Part shown: one piece after another, positions 1 through 8,585 of the stretch | How positions within the stretch are numbered: the first letter of the stretch is position 1 | Layout: each line of letters starts with the position of its first letter | From: JAJDOD01 sp039024895 | Lineage (GTDB): Bacteria > Pseudomonadota > Alphaproteobacteria > Rhodobacterales > Rhodobacteraceae | Length of the DNA: 64,000 nucleotides | Assembly (NCBI GenBank): GCA_039024895.1 | Contig: JBCCPJ010000018.1 | Coordinates: forward strand, 4,575 to 68,574 | Reading direction: 5' to 3' | The notes under the pieces: model-generated | The model's database searches: none | What the model was told of the DNA's origin: nothing | Seen by the model: only the letters and a program-made list of their open reading frames with translations | Program-made: the position numbers and the translations under genes

Positions 1-1660
1 GATCTACAATCTCGGTAGGAAGCATGCGTTTCGCGACCTGTTTAAGAAGATACTTTCTTTGCGTGCCTTTCAATTTAAAGCGCGTCGGAAGGCGCTGGCA
101 AAACTCGGCAATCTCATTGTCGAGAAAAATAGCCCTCGTTTCCAGCGAATGCATCATGGCGGCTCGGTCCGACTTTGTTAGGATATCGTCCTGGAGATAG
201 AAGCGCGTGAAGAACTCAAGCGCTTTATCAACTGGCTTCGTGCTTTGGCTAGTTTCCCACAGAGAAATTGCGTCTTCGTAGACATCTTCGGCACGCACCT
301 GCATGTTTAGGAGATCAGAAACTTCCGTCGGCTCTAAAGGCGACATCCAGACAGGTAGCCGCATCTTTTCAGGATAGGATATGCCCATCAATGTCCGGCG
401 AAGCTTGAAATCGAGGCTCATGTTGGCGTTCGACTTTGGCAGCAACCCAACCAAATCGCGCAATCTACGGTGACCCCAGCTTGGGATCAACTCCCCATAG
501 AGCTTTGCCAGTTTCAGCGCCACGAAAGGGTCATAGCCAGCAAACAGTTCATCACCGCCATCGCCCGAAAGCGCAACGGTCACATGCTCGCGTGCAAAGC
601 CGCACAACAATGATGTCGGCAAGATAGATGCATCGCCTAGAGGCTCATCCATTCTCCCAAGAACTTCGGGAGTAAGGTCCGTGGCATTCCCGAGGTCCAA
701 AACACGCTCATTGTGATCGGAAGCGAAATGCGTTGCCACGGTCTTGGCGTAGCGACTCTCATCGAAGGATTTTTCAGTAAAGCCTATGGTGAAAGTCTGA
801 AACGGGTCACCAGCATGCCCATTGCTGAGAGAACCGAGGACAAGACTGGAGTCGATGCCGCCAGATAGAAACACGCCAACCGGCACGTCGCTCATTAGTC
901 GACGCTTGGCACTTGCGGAAAGAAGCGCTTGCAATTCGTCCACTAGCGCGTCTTCATTTGTTTCTTCGAGGCTGTCGTCCGGGGAGAGAACAAACTTGTA
1001 ATATGCGCGTTCTTCAACTGACATCGTGGACAACGAAACCGTCATGCAGTGCCCACCAGGCAACTTGCGGCACCCCTTGAATAGGGCGTGCGGCGAAGGG
1101 ATGTACCCATAGGCGAAGAACTTCGCCAGTGCACCCATGTCGATCGTCGTCGAAACTGACGTGTGCTTCGTCAACGCGATAAGCTCACTCGCAAAGGCAA
1201 AACTCGATCCTTTGGCCGCGTAGTACAGCGGTTTCTCACCAAACCGGTCTCGCGCCAGAAACAGCTGAGCCTTTCGGCGGTCCCAGATCGCAAAAGCGAA
1301 CATCCCGTTCAGGCGGCGAGGCAGATCGGCGCCCCATTCCTCCCATCCGTGCACCAAGACCTCGGTATCAGAACCAACAGTCTGAAACCGGTGCCCGAGG
1401 TTTTCGAGCATTCTGCGCAATTCAACGTGGTTGTAGATCTCGCCGTTGTAGATAACCCCAACATCACCGGTCTCGTTCCACATCGGCTGATCGCCTGTCG
1501 CGAGATCGACAATCGCCAGCCTACGATGACCAAGGAAGACCGGCACATCTGCCTCAACGTGGTATCCCGCTCCGTCCGGTCCCCGATGTGTTAAATGATC
1601 TGTCATTCGCTGGAGATCGTCTCGGTTTCCGTTGCCGAGAAAGCCAGCTATGCCGCACAT
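1..1660 (-). CDS. asnB: Asparagine synthase (glutamine-hydrolysing), 3' end cut by window edge
   Basis: About 553 codons are present; the C-terminal end lies beyond base 1. The start MCGIAGF places the nucleophilic Cys2 of the class II glutamine amidotransferase domain, followed by HRGPDG and YNGEIYNH. The synthetase half shows the ATP-pyrophosphatase loop SGGIDSS and the later SGDGGDELFAGY. The enzyme transfers ammonia from glutamine to a carboxylate, classically aspartate. Its neighbours are a polyprenyl-phosphate glycosyltransferase starting 13 bases after this gene's start on the same strand, and a divergent membrane glycosyltransferase. AsnB paralogues in such surface-polysaccharide loci often amidate sugar acids instead, so the substrate is open. 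The family call is firm; the physiological role is inferred. Confidence 0.93.
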   Translation of the reverse strand, partial: MCGIAGFLGNGNRDDLQRMTDHLTHRGPDGAGYHVEADVPVFLGHRRLAIVDLATGDQPMWNETGDVGVIYNGEIYNHVELRRMLENLGHRFQTVGSDTEVLVHGWEEWGADLPRRLNGMFAFAIWDRRKAQLFLARDRFGEKPLYYAAKGSSFAFASELIALTKHTSVSTTIDMGALAKFFAYGYIPSPHALFKGCRKLPGGHCMTVSLSTMSVEERAYYKFVLSPDDSLEETNEDALVDELQALLSASAKRRLMSDVPVGVFLSGGIDSSLVLGSLSNGHAGDPFQTFTIGFTEKSFDESRYAKTVATHFASDHNERVLDLGNATDLTPEVLGRMDEPLGDASILPTSLLCGFAREHVTVALSGDGGDELFAGYDPFVALKLAKLYGELIPSWGHRRLRDLVGLLPKSNANMSLDFKLRRTLMGISYPEKMRLPVWMSPLEPTEVSDLLNMQVRAEDVYEDAISLWETSQSTKPVDKALEFFTRFYLQDDILTKSDRAAMMHSLETRAIFLDNEIAEFCQRLPTRFKLKGTQRKYLLKQVAKRMLPTEIVD

Positions 1661-1672
1661 GGCCTAAAGGTC

Positions 1673-2689
1673 TCAAACATTAATGGTTTCGCGAACGCTG
1701 TAGGGCAATCTTCCTTGCGATTCAAAGTATGTACGTACCAGGATCTCGGCGAGTAGGCCCATTAAAAAGGTCATGATACTCAGCATAAAAAGCATGGCAG
1801 ACAGGACCGGCAGTGGGGTCTGAATCATTGATGTGCCGAAAAAGACCTTGAGAATGATCATGTATATGAACGCCGCAAAAGCCGCAGCCATGAACGCCAA
1901 CGCCGTCCCACCGAAAACATAGATCGGCTTGACCAAGTAGGACGAAAAAAACTTGATCACCATCAAGTCCAAGATGACCTTCATGATACGATTGAGCCCG
2001 TATTTCGACTGGCCGAACTGGCGTGCACGATGGTTCACCGGTAGCTCGACCACGCGCGCACCCATCCAAGATGCGTAGATCGGAACGAACCTATGCATCT
2101 CGCCGTAAAGACGCACGCCGCTTAGAACGTCCTTTCGGTATGCCTTCAGCGTGCAACCGTAGTCGTGGAGGCGGACGCCGGAAATTCTGGATATCACCTT
2201 GTTCGCAACGCGGCTTACAAAATTGCGGCGAATTGCGTCATCCTGACGGTTTTTCCGCCATCCCGACACAACGTCGTAACCCTCTTCCAATTTCTCAAGA
2301 AGTCGGGGAATGTCTTGCGGATCGTTTTGTAGGTCGGCATCGATCGGAACGATTGTATCACCTGTAGCGTGGTCAATCCCCGCCATCATGGCTGCCGTCT
2401 GGCCCGCGTTCCGCCGAAACTCGATGACTTTAAAACGTCCATCGTTTGCCGCCAATTCTGCAAGTACCGCTGAGGAGTTATCCCGGCTCCCATCGTTGAT
2501 GGCAATAATCTCGAATTCCCGGTCAAGTCGGTCTAGCACATCTACGAGCTGTTTATAGAGCAACGGAAGGCTCTCTTCTTCATTGAAGATCGGCACAACA
2601 ACCGACAGCTTGTGGATCGATGCAGCTGGCGCTCCGAAGACACGCTCTTGGTCTGAACTGATATTGGGGCTCTCGTTCATTAGTGACAT
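1673..2689 (-). CDS. GT2 glycosyltransferase, polyprenyl-phosphate sugar synthase type (DPM1/GtrB-like)
   Basis: 338 residues. The N-terminal GT-A domain has VVVPIFNEEESL, IAINDGSRDNS and the metal-binding VPIDADLQNDP; two hydrophobic segments follow near residues 235-262 and 272-305. This architecture is that of enzymes that load a sugar from a nucleotide donor onto undecaprenyl phosphate at the inner face of the cytoplasmic membrane, providing the donor for GT-C or PMT-type glycosyltransferases. A candidate partner, the GT39-like membrane protein, starts divergently 64 bases away. The gene precedes asnB on the same strand with a 12-base gap, so they are probably co-transcribed. The family call is secure; the sugar cannot be read from sequence. 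Confidence 0.93.
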   Translation of the reverse strand: MSLMNESPNISSDQERVFGAPAASIHKLSVVVPIFNEEESLPLLYKQLVDVLDRLDREFEIIAINDGSRDNSSAVLAELAANDGRFKVIEFRRNAGQTAAMMAGIDHATGDTIVPIDADLQNDPQDIPRLLEKLEEGYDVVSGWRKNRQDDAIRRNFVSRVANKVISRISGVRLHDYGCTLKAYRKDVLSGVRLYGEMHRFVPIYASWMGARVVELPVNHRARQFGQSKYGLNRIMKVILDLMVIKFFSSYLVKPIYVFGGTALAFMAAAFAAFIYMIILKVFFGTSMIQTPLPVLSAMLFMLSIMTFLMGLLAEILVRTYFESQGRLPYSVRETINV

Positions 2690-2753
2690 GTTCAGGGAGT
2701 AGTTGCTAGGTACCAGTCACTATTAACAGCATCGGTAAAAATTGAAACCGGCT

Positions 2754-4124
2754 ATGCGCAACTCCTTCCTCTTTCTCCTCTGTGTAGCCTTCTACCTGCT
2801 CGTTGCGGCATTCGTCGGGCTTGGGTTCGATTTCGACGCAACACTTTCGATTTCGAAACAAGAGGCGAGCGCCTCCGTCTGTGCAGAGCCAGTCGTCCCG
2901 CTGCAGTGCCGAGATTTACCCCTGACAATGCAATCGCCACCAGAAGATTACCTTGTCTTTTTTGGTCCATCTGACGCAGGCAGCTATGTTCGTGGGGCAA
3001 TAGATCTAGTTGAAACCGACGCGCCGTTGAAAGTCTGGTCCCGGTCAGGATATGGCACTTGGCCACCGGGCATGTTTTTTCTGAACGGATCTGCGCTCGT
3101 TTTGAATGTACCGATTGGCGTTATGCAATGGCTCTTTGCAGCCTCTCTTTGGTCAATAGCTCTTTCGCTCGCAGGTCTTTCAATTGCTCGACGGTTCGAC
3201 AATAGACTTTGGATGCTGGCGCCGCTGCCTGTCTTGTTCCTACCACTATTTGCGACGAACTTTTTGCATTATGGAATTGTCATGTCTGAGAGTTCGTCAT
3301 CGGCACTTTTTATGATTGGCCTTCTCTTGCTAGCATTTCCTGTCCCATTCGGACGTGCAAAGTACTGGGTTTGGTTCTTGTCCGGCATCGTATTTGCGGC
3401 CGCTGTCATGATGCGCGCACAGGTGCTTTACATTGCCCTATTCGCCATGCTCGGTTTTGTCACTCTGACATTGGTCGCCCTAGTGTCTCGACGCTTCGTA
3501 AGTAGCTGGCGGCGGCCTGCCGTCGGTTTCTTTGTCGGCTTTTTCTGTGGAATGCTGCCTTGGATGGAAGCAAACGGTCGGCTCTACAGTGTTGATTACG
3601 CGTATTCCTTGCCGTTCATTGTGGCTGAATACCCGAATGCAGGCGAGCGCAACTGGCTCGCGCTCGGGGGAATCCGATCTGCTTGCATTGTTGACGAGCA
3701 GCGTTGTGAAGAAATCCGAACCAGCTTTGAGGCAGGCGGAGTAAGTTATCACGAGATGCGCTCAGAAATTCTGACTTCCTTTTTCACCCATCCTGGCGAT
3801 TTTATCTCTCACAAGCTTCCAATTCTCGTGACGTACTTTATGGCCGACAACGCGTATCCCGCGGCTACGGTTTACAAATCGATGAGCATGGAAAACGTCA
3901 TATACCTTGCCATTTTCACACTTTCCTTGATCTACTTGGCGAGTAAGCGGGACGTGAACTCCTTCGGCGTCGCAGTCCTGCTGCTCCTGCTGCTGTTCTC
4001 GATTGTCGGACCACCTTTTGCGATACACTACGAGGTTCGATACCTCTACCTTGCCAAGGTGTTGATGTTAACATCGCCACTCCTTGTTCTTGGTCGAAAG
4101 GATTTGTTCTGTTTGAGGCGTTGA
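2754..4124 (+). CDS. Polytopic membrane protein, GT39/PMT-like glycosyltransferase candidate
   Basis: 456 residues from the ATG chosen here; an in-frame TTG 12 bases upstream is possible, and neither has a clear Shine-Dalgarno. It has an N-terminal membrane anchor, a periplasmic loop containing FGPSDAGSYVRGA, then about eight to nine further hydrophobic helices. Acidic residues in the first periplasmic loop followed by many helices are typical of GT-C enzymes using polyprenyl-phosphate sugars, and the divergent GT2 gene would make such a donor. Sequence identity to a named family cannot be confirmed by eye, so the glycosyltransferase role is inferred from topology and neighbours. Confidence 0.75.
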   Translation: MRNSFLFLLCVAFYLLVAAFVGLGFDFDATLSISKQEASASVCAEPVVPLQCRDLPLTMQSPPEDYLVFFGPSDAGSYVRGAIDLVETDAPLKVWSRSGYGTWPPGMFFLNGSALVLNVPIGVMQWLFAASLWSIALSLAGLSIARRFDNRLWMLAPLPVLFLPLFATNFLHYGIVMSESSSSALFMIGLLLLAFPVPFGRAKYWVWFLSGIVFAAAVMMRAQVLYIALFAMLGFVTLTLVALVSRRFVSSWRRPAVGFFVGFFCGMLPWMEANGRLYSVDYAYSLPFIVAEYPNAGERNWLALGGIRSACIVDEQRCEEIRTSFEAGGVSYHEMRSEILTSFFTHPGDFISHKLPILVTYFMADNAYPAATVYKSMSMENVIYLAIFTLSLIYLASKRDVNSFGVAVLLLLLLFSIVGPPFAIHYEVRYLYLAKVLMLTSPLLVLGRKDLFCLRR

Positions 4125-4461
4125 TCTGGTCAAGTCCGCCGGAGCCGGCTTTAGCCAACAGACAGAATTCGCCTTGTCAGCAGTGACCGGGGAAAACACT
4201 GCTTGCTAGAACAATCTGTCCGGTAGACGCTGACGTCAGACGGGCAGTGCGCATTTGTGAACCTTTGAGAAAGTCATTGCTTCTTCCACGCTTCTCTCTA
4301 ACGGGCAGCGTCTTACGCTATGGAAAGTTCAGTTCAAGCACCGTTCTCTTCGCGCCGAACTCAATTTCACGCAGGGTTTGCCATTCGATTTCAGGATGCT
4401 ACATTTCTTCCGCTAAGCCGATGTTGCCATCACGCCAGGTGTCTGATCAACCCTTTTCGCG
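4125..4461 (+). other. Intergenic region without a supported gene
   Basis: 337 bases between the membrane protein and the sigma factor gene. Short open frames exist but have no recognisable protein or ribosome binding site. A perfect 10-base palindrome CTGACGTCAG lies at 4230-4239 and could be an operator for the downstream operon. No terminator hairpin with a T tract was seen. Confidence 0.5.
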
Positions 4462-4980
4462 TTGCAGGAGTCATCGTTGCCTATCGGAAAACCAGATGTA
4501 GGCTTGGCAAGTTTTATAGATGAACGTGAGGACCTTTTGGCGCTCGCACACTCCGTGGTAGGCAGTCGTGCAATTGCCGAAGATGTCGTTCAAGAAAGCT
4601 GGATAAGATGGCATGGCAGAAGTTATCCGACTGACCGTGCGCGCCCTCTTTTACGGCGCATCGTCGCAAATTTGGCGCGTGATTGGTATCGGCGGGCCCG
4701 GACTGAACGCAACATAAACCAATACATTGCCGATGAAGTTGAACTCTATCCAGATAGTGAGCGTGTCATTATCGCACGGCAAGAATTGCGCCTTGTTGTC
4801 GATGCTCTGAGAGAACTTCCTGAGCGAACATTAGTCGCGTTTCGTCTAAGCCGCATAGAAGGGCGCAGCCTAACCGAGATCGGTGCGCTGCTTGGTGTCT
4901 CTACACCTCGTGCACATCAGTTGGTTCGTGGTGCCCTTGTTCATGTGGCAAAGCGCCTTGATGGGGATGCCTCCTCTTAA
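4462..4980 (+). CDS. ECF sigma factor, FecI type
   Basis: 172 residues if the TTG at 4462 is used; there is no ATG near the start, and a second TTG at 4477 is also possible. Region 2 has ALAHSVVGSRAIAEDVVQESW, and region 4 carries RTLVAFRLSRIEGRSLTEIG followed by the helix-turn-helix LLGVSTPRAHQLVRGAL. ECF sigma factors of this type direct transcription of an adjacent TonB receptor after the receptor signals through FecR. The fecR-like gene starts 56 bases downstream, followed by an STN-containing TonB receptor: the complete three-gene surface-signalling set. The call is secure; start-codon choice is not. Confidence 0.92.
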   Translation: MQESSLPIGKPDVGLASFIDEREDLLALAHSVVGSRAIAEDVVQESWIRWHGRSYPTDRARPLLRRIVANLARDWYRRARTERNINQYIADEVELYPDSERVIIARQELRLVVDALRELPERTLVAFRLSRIEGRSLTEIGALLGVSTPRAHQLVRGALVHVAKRLDGDASS

Positions 4981-5036
4981 TATTCAGCTTTCGAGTTCGT
5001 TATATTCATACAGATACTTTTTGCCGACGGCGATGC

Positions 5037-5930
5037 ATGGATAAATCAAACAAGGACAAGCTGCTCGAAGAGGCGGCAGACATTTTCGTTTCGCTTCGCG
5101 ATGCTCCAAGTGACGTTGACTTGCTGAAGGACCGCGACGCATTCTTGGCTCGCGGCGAGGCTGAGAAGGAAGCTTATCGGACGATTGAGCGTGCTTGGAC
5201 CGTTTCAGCACCAAACAAAAAGCGCTCCCTGCCGCCTACGGGCGCGTTCGTACTCATGTTACTCGGCGGAGCGTTCGCTGCGTATGCTTGGGATGCGCGC
5301 CATACTTTCTACGCGGATTTCATATCGAAAGATCTTCCCAAAACGGTGGTGCTGGCTTCTGGCGATCTGGTAGTTCTGGACGCTGAGACCGCCATCATCG
5401 ACCAGACGGAGAACAGCGAAAGGGTAGTAACACTCCTCGAAGGAGCCGGATATTTCGCAGTAGAGCCAAGCGACGCTCCATTCTCAGTCAAAGCCGGTCC
5501 TACGACAACCCGCGTGTTAGGAACGGAATTCGAAGTGACCCGTCTTGATGGCGGTTACGCCATTGCGGTATACGAGGGCACTGTTGAGGTAAGTGGCCCC
5601 TCAAATATCGAAGTTCTCAACGCCGGCGAGCAGTTTGTCTGGAGCCGTGGCGAAGGCATGCGCAAGCAAGTAGGACTGTCGGACATTGCCAATTGGCGGG
5701 ATAACAGACTGTCGGTTGAAGACATGAGCGTGCGCCAGGTGGCAGATGTGATTGAAAGGCGCATACGCGGCTCTGTGTTTGTTCCCGAAACTGAAATGGC
5801 AGTCAGACGGATTACTGGAAGTTTCGATCTATCCGAGCCGCGACTTGCACTCGACGCTTTGGCGGCGACTGTAGGCGGTCGGGTAATTGCGGCGCAACCT
5901 TTCGGTGCGATCTTAGTTCCCAGCAAATAA
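5037..5930 (+). CDS. FecR-family sigma regulator
   Basis: 297 residues. Residues 1-60 form the cytoplasmic DUF4880-like region that contacts the sigma factor (ending FLARGEAEKEAYRTIERAW). One membrane helix lies near residues 63-82 (AFVLMLLGGAFAAYAW). The periplasmic FecR domain (about 100-200) contains VVLASGDLVVLDAETAI and TRVLGTEFEV, and the last 75 residues form an STN-like segment (LSVEDMSVRQVADVIERR). It relays the occupied-receptor signal from the periplasm to the sigma factor. The position between sigma factor and receptor supports this. No odd features. Confidence 0.93.
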   Translation: MDKSNKDKLLEEAADIFVSLRDAPSDVDLLKDRDAFLARGEAEKEAYRTIERAWTVSAPNKKRSLPPTGAFVLMLLGGAFAAYAWDARHTFYADFISKDLPKTVVLASGDLVVLDAETAIIDQTENSERVVTLLEGAGYFAVEPSDAPFSVKAGPTTTRVLGTEFEVTRLDGGYAIAVYEGTVEVSGPSNIEVLNAGEQFVWSRGEGMRKQVGLSDIANWRDNRLSVEDMSVRQVADVIERRIRGSVFVPETEMAVRRITGSFDLSEPRLALDALAATVGGRVIAAQPFGAILVPSK

Positions 5931-6023
5931 TTATTACCAGCCCTTAATATCTGACGCTTTCACTCGTCTTTGCAGTGAAGGGCGCCAAGAAAGGCGATTA
6001 TCAGGGACTTAGGGGCAAGGACA

Positions 6024-8216
6024 ATGTGGACGGCGCTACGAACGAGTACAGCTATAGGATCGGCATGTGTGGCAATGCTGCCGGTAACGACTTGGGCAGA
6101 TGAGTCAAGACCGGTTGATGTGCCGGCTCAGGAATTGCCAGCTGCTATCGCGGAGTTGGGCAAGGAAACTGGGTTGCAAATTAGCGCCCCAGCTAGTGCG
6201 GTGGAAGGAGTGGTAAGCCGTTCGGTTTCTGGACCGATGGAGCCCGTTGCGGCATTGCGGGAGATGCTGGGAGGTACTGGACTACGCGTGCTTCAGATCA
6301 GCGACAACAGTGTCGTGGTGTCGCAAAATGTGAGTGATGTTTCCTTCGACTTGGGCATTCTGGTGTTGGGCGAATTACTTGAGCGAGACTTACAAGAAAC
6401 TCAGTCGAGCGTTGTAGTTGTCACCGGCGAAAACCTAGACGAACGTGGTGAAACCTCGGTAGGTCAGACACTTGATCGCATCCCCGGCGTCAGCACATCG
6501 CAGGGCCTCGTGATCCGCGGCATTGCGGATGACGGTGGCTTGGGGAGCGGAACCACAGCGTCCACGATCAGCGTCACAACGGACGGCATCCGCCTGTCGG
6601 ACTACCGAAACTTTGGCCGATCTAATATTTCCACGTGGGACGTCGAACAAGTCGAGGTGTTCCGTGGCTCGCAGTCGACCCAAGCGGGCCGCAATGCGCT
6701 TGCCGGAGCAATTGTGGTTGAAGGCGCCAAACCGAAATTTGTGCCTGAATATCGTTTGCGATTTGGGTTGTTGGATGGCGAAGGCCTTGATGACTCAGGA
6801 CCGGGGCTCCAAACTGCGTTCGTTTTAAACACTCCAATCATCGAAGACAGACTTGCGGCACGTCTCTCGGTCGACCTGCGGGACACCGACGGAGAAGGTG
6901 GCCCCAATAACAAGACGATCCGGGCAGGATTGCTCTATGAACCGACTGACAGGCTGTCATTTGGTTTGACCCATACCGACATCGACAACGCTGATGGTCT
7001 TCAGCAAATTCAATCGCCGCGTTTGACCGTTGATTATGCGATCAACGACGCTCTGACCTTTACGTCGAGAACGCAATACACTGAAGCTCAAACGGAGTTC
7101 GATCAGTTCATTTTTGGACGCTCGCGGGATTACGAAACCGTCGATCAGGAGTTCCGGCTAATCTATGAAACGGACCGAATGCGTGCGGTCGGTGGTGTCT
7201 TCTACACAAGTATCGACGAAGTTAGCCTTCTTTTTTCGACGCCGAGTACTCCTCCTCCTTTGACCGGGGTTCAGACCGAGGACATCGACACACAAAACTA
7301 TGCTATTTATGGCGAGGTCGAATACGACGTTTCGCCTCAATGGACTGTCATTGCAGGCCTTCGCTATGACGTTGAGGATGTCGACAACACCACAGAATTA
7401 AACGGTTTGGTGAGCGGTGTTATACCGATAACAGGGGGCGGGTCGCTTGATACCACTTATGATGCACTACTGCCCAAACTGGGCGTCGTGTATAATTTTG
7501 AAGAAAATCAAAGCCTTGGCCTCACCTATCAGCGCGGTTACCGTGCCGGCGGTCTTAGCATCAGTGTCCCAATAACCGGGGGTACCGCCACCACCTTTGA
7601 ATTTGATCCTGATTTCACAGATACCTACGAATTGGCCTATCGATCCCAATCTAGCGATGGCACACGTACGTTAAACGCAAACCTCTTTTATACTACGTGG
7701 ACGGACCAGCAGGTTTCTACGCTGAACAGCTTGAACTTGCCTGTTATTGATAACGTGGCGGACTCTGATCTCTGGGGCGCCGAGATCGACTACAGTCAGA
7801 CTGTGAACAGCAATCTGGAGGTGTTTGCCTCTGCCGCCGTTGTTAAAACTGAGTATGGCAGTTTTTTGGACGTCAATGGCAATCAAATTGATGGCAACAG
7901 CTTTTCATTAGCACCAGAACTGGTAGGCTCGTTCGGCGCAAATTACACATTTGACAACGGCCTGTCGATTGGCGGCGACATCAACTACACGAGTAGTTCC
8001 TTTTCCGACACCGCAAACACACCCGCATTGGAAAACGACGACTATTGGGTGACCAATGTGAACGTCAACTATATCTTCGACAATGGCGCAGTCTTGACAG
8101 CCTATGCGCGAAACCTGTTCGACGAAGTGTACACAATACAACGGAACACAGTATCGGACTTCACCATCTTTGGTAAAAGAAGAGAGTATGGTGTGTTCGT
8201 GACGATGGAGTTTTGA
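6024..8216 (+). CDS. TonB-dependent receptor with N-terminal signalling (STN) domain
   Basis: 730 residues. A signal peptide (to about residue 25, ending VTTWA) is followed by an STN domain at about 30-105 (VDVPAQELPAAIAELGKETG). The plug begins near SSVVVVTGENLDERG and includes IPGVSTSQGLVIRG and VEVFRGSQSTQAGRNALAG. The remainder is an outer-membrane beta-barrel ending in the aromatic YGVFVTMEF. STN-bearing receptors both import a ferric chelate or similar ligand and signal through FecR to an ECF sigma factor, matching the two upstream genes. The ligand is unknown; the PepSY protein downstream suggests an iron-siderophore complex. Confidence 0.95.
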   Translation: MWTALRTSTAIGSACVAMLPVTTWADESRPVDVPAQELPAAIAELGKETGLQISAPASAVEGVVSRSVSGPMEPVAALREMLGGTGLRVLQISDNSVVVSQNVSDVSFDLGILVLGELLERDLQETQSSVVVVTGENLDERGETSVGQTLDRIPGVSTSQGLVIRGIADDGGLGSGTTASTISVTTDGIRLSDYRNFGRSNISTWDVEQVEVFRGSQSTQAGRNALAGAIVVEGAKPKFVPEYRLRFGLLDGEGLDDSGPGLQTAFVLNTPIIEDRLAARLSVDLRDTDGEGGPNNKTIRAGLLYEPTDRLSFGLTHTDIDNADGLQQIQSPRLTVDYAINDALTFTSRTQYTEAQTEFDQFIFGRSRDYETVDQEFRLIYETDRMRAVGGVFYTSIDEVSLLFSTPSTPPPLTGVQTEDIDTQNYAIYGEVEYDVSPQWTVIAGLRYDVEDVDNTTELNGLVSGVIPITGGGSLDTTYDALLPKLGVVYNFEENQSLGLTYQRGYRAGGLSISVPITGGTATTFEFDPDFTDTYELAYRSQSSDGTRTLNANLFYTTWTDQQVSTLNSLNLPVIDNVADSDLWGAEIDYSQTVNSNLEVFASAAVVKTEYGSFLDVNGNQIDGNSFSLAPELVGSFGANYTFDNGLSIGGDINYTSSSFSDTANTPALENDDYWVTNVNVNYIFDNGAVLTAYARNLFDEVYTIQRNTVSDFTIFGKRREYGVFVTMEF

Positions 8217-8224
8217 GCTTCTCA

Positions 8225-8578
8225 ATGTCTGAGCGCGATCAAACCGTTGCGTCTTTTGAGCAGCCGTTGCCTTCACAGAGGATGAGGGGTTTTGCGAGAC
8301 AACTTTCGGCACCAATAAATCACCGTCCGCGATTAACGCGATGGGTTTTGGCAGGGCCAGCCACACTGCTTGCGACACTGGCTTTCGTGGCTGGAATGAC
8401 GGTTTGGTGGCCGCCTGGGGCCGCGGGCATTGATCAGATCGGAATGCCGTTGATCCTCTCGCCCGTAATCTGGGTGTGCATATTTGTCTATGCCCTACTT
8501 GACGAAAATCTGAGTCGCGCCTGCCTTGTTATGTTGGCGTTAATCGCAGGAAACGGTGTTCTCTTAGCAATGGGGTAA
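8225..8578 (+). CDS. Small polytopic membrane protein of the TonB-receptor operon
   Basis: 117 residues from the ATG at 8225; an in-frame TTG at 8213 overlaps the receptor stop codon and would add four residues. After a basic N-terminus there are three hydrophobic helices near residues 40-58, 72-92 and 97-116. It lies directly between the receptor and the PepSY membrane protein, 7 bases before the latter. Similar small proteins accompany PepSY reductase-like genes in siderophore loci, where an inner-membrane accessory role is assumed. I do not recognise a named family; function is unknown. Confidence 0.75.
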   Translation: MSERDQTVASFEQPLPSQRMRGFARQLSAPINHRPRLTRWVLAGPATLLATLAFVAGMTVWWPPGAAGIDQIGMPLILSPVIWVCIFVYALLDENLSRACLVMLALIAGNGVLLAMG

Positions 8579-8585
8579 GCCAGCG

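Noticed and set aside
4247..4523. Two overlapping short frames before the sigma factor
   Set aside because: No ribosome binding site, no recognisable protein, and they run into the sigma factor gene in another frame.
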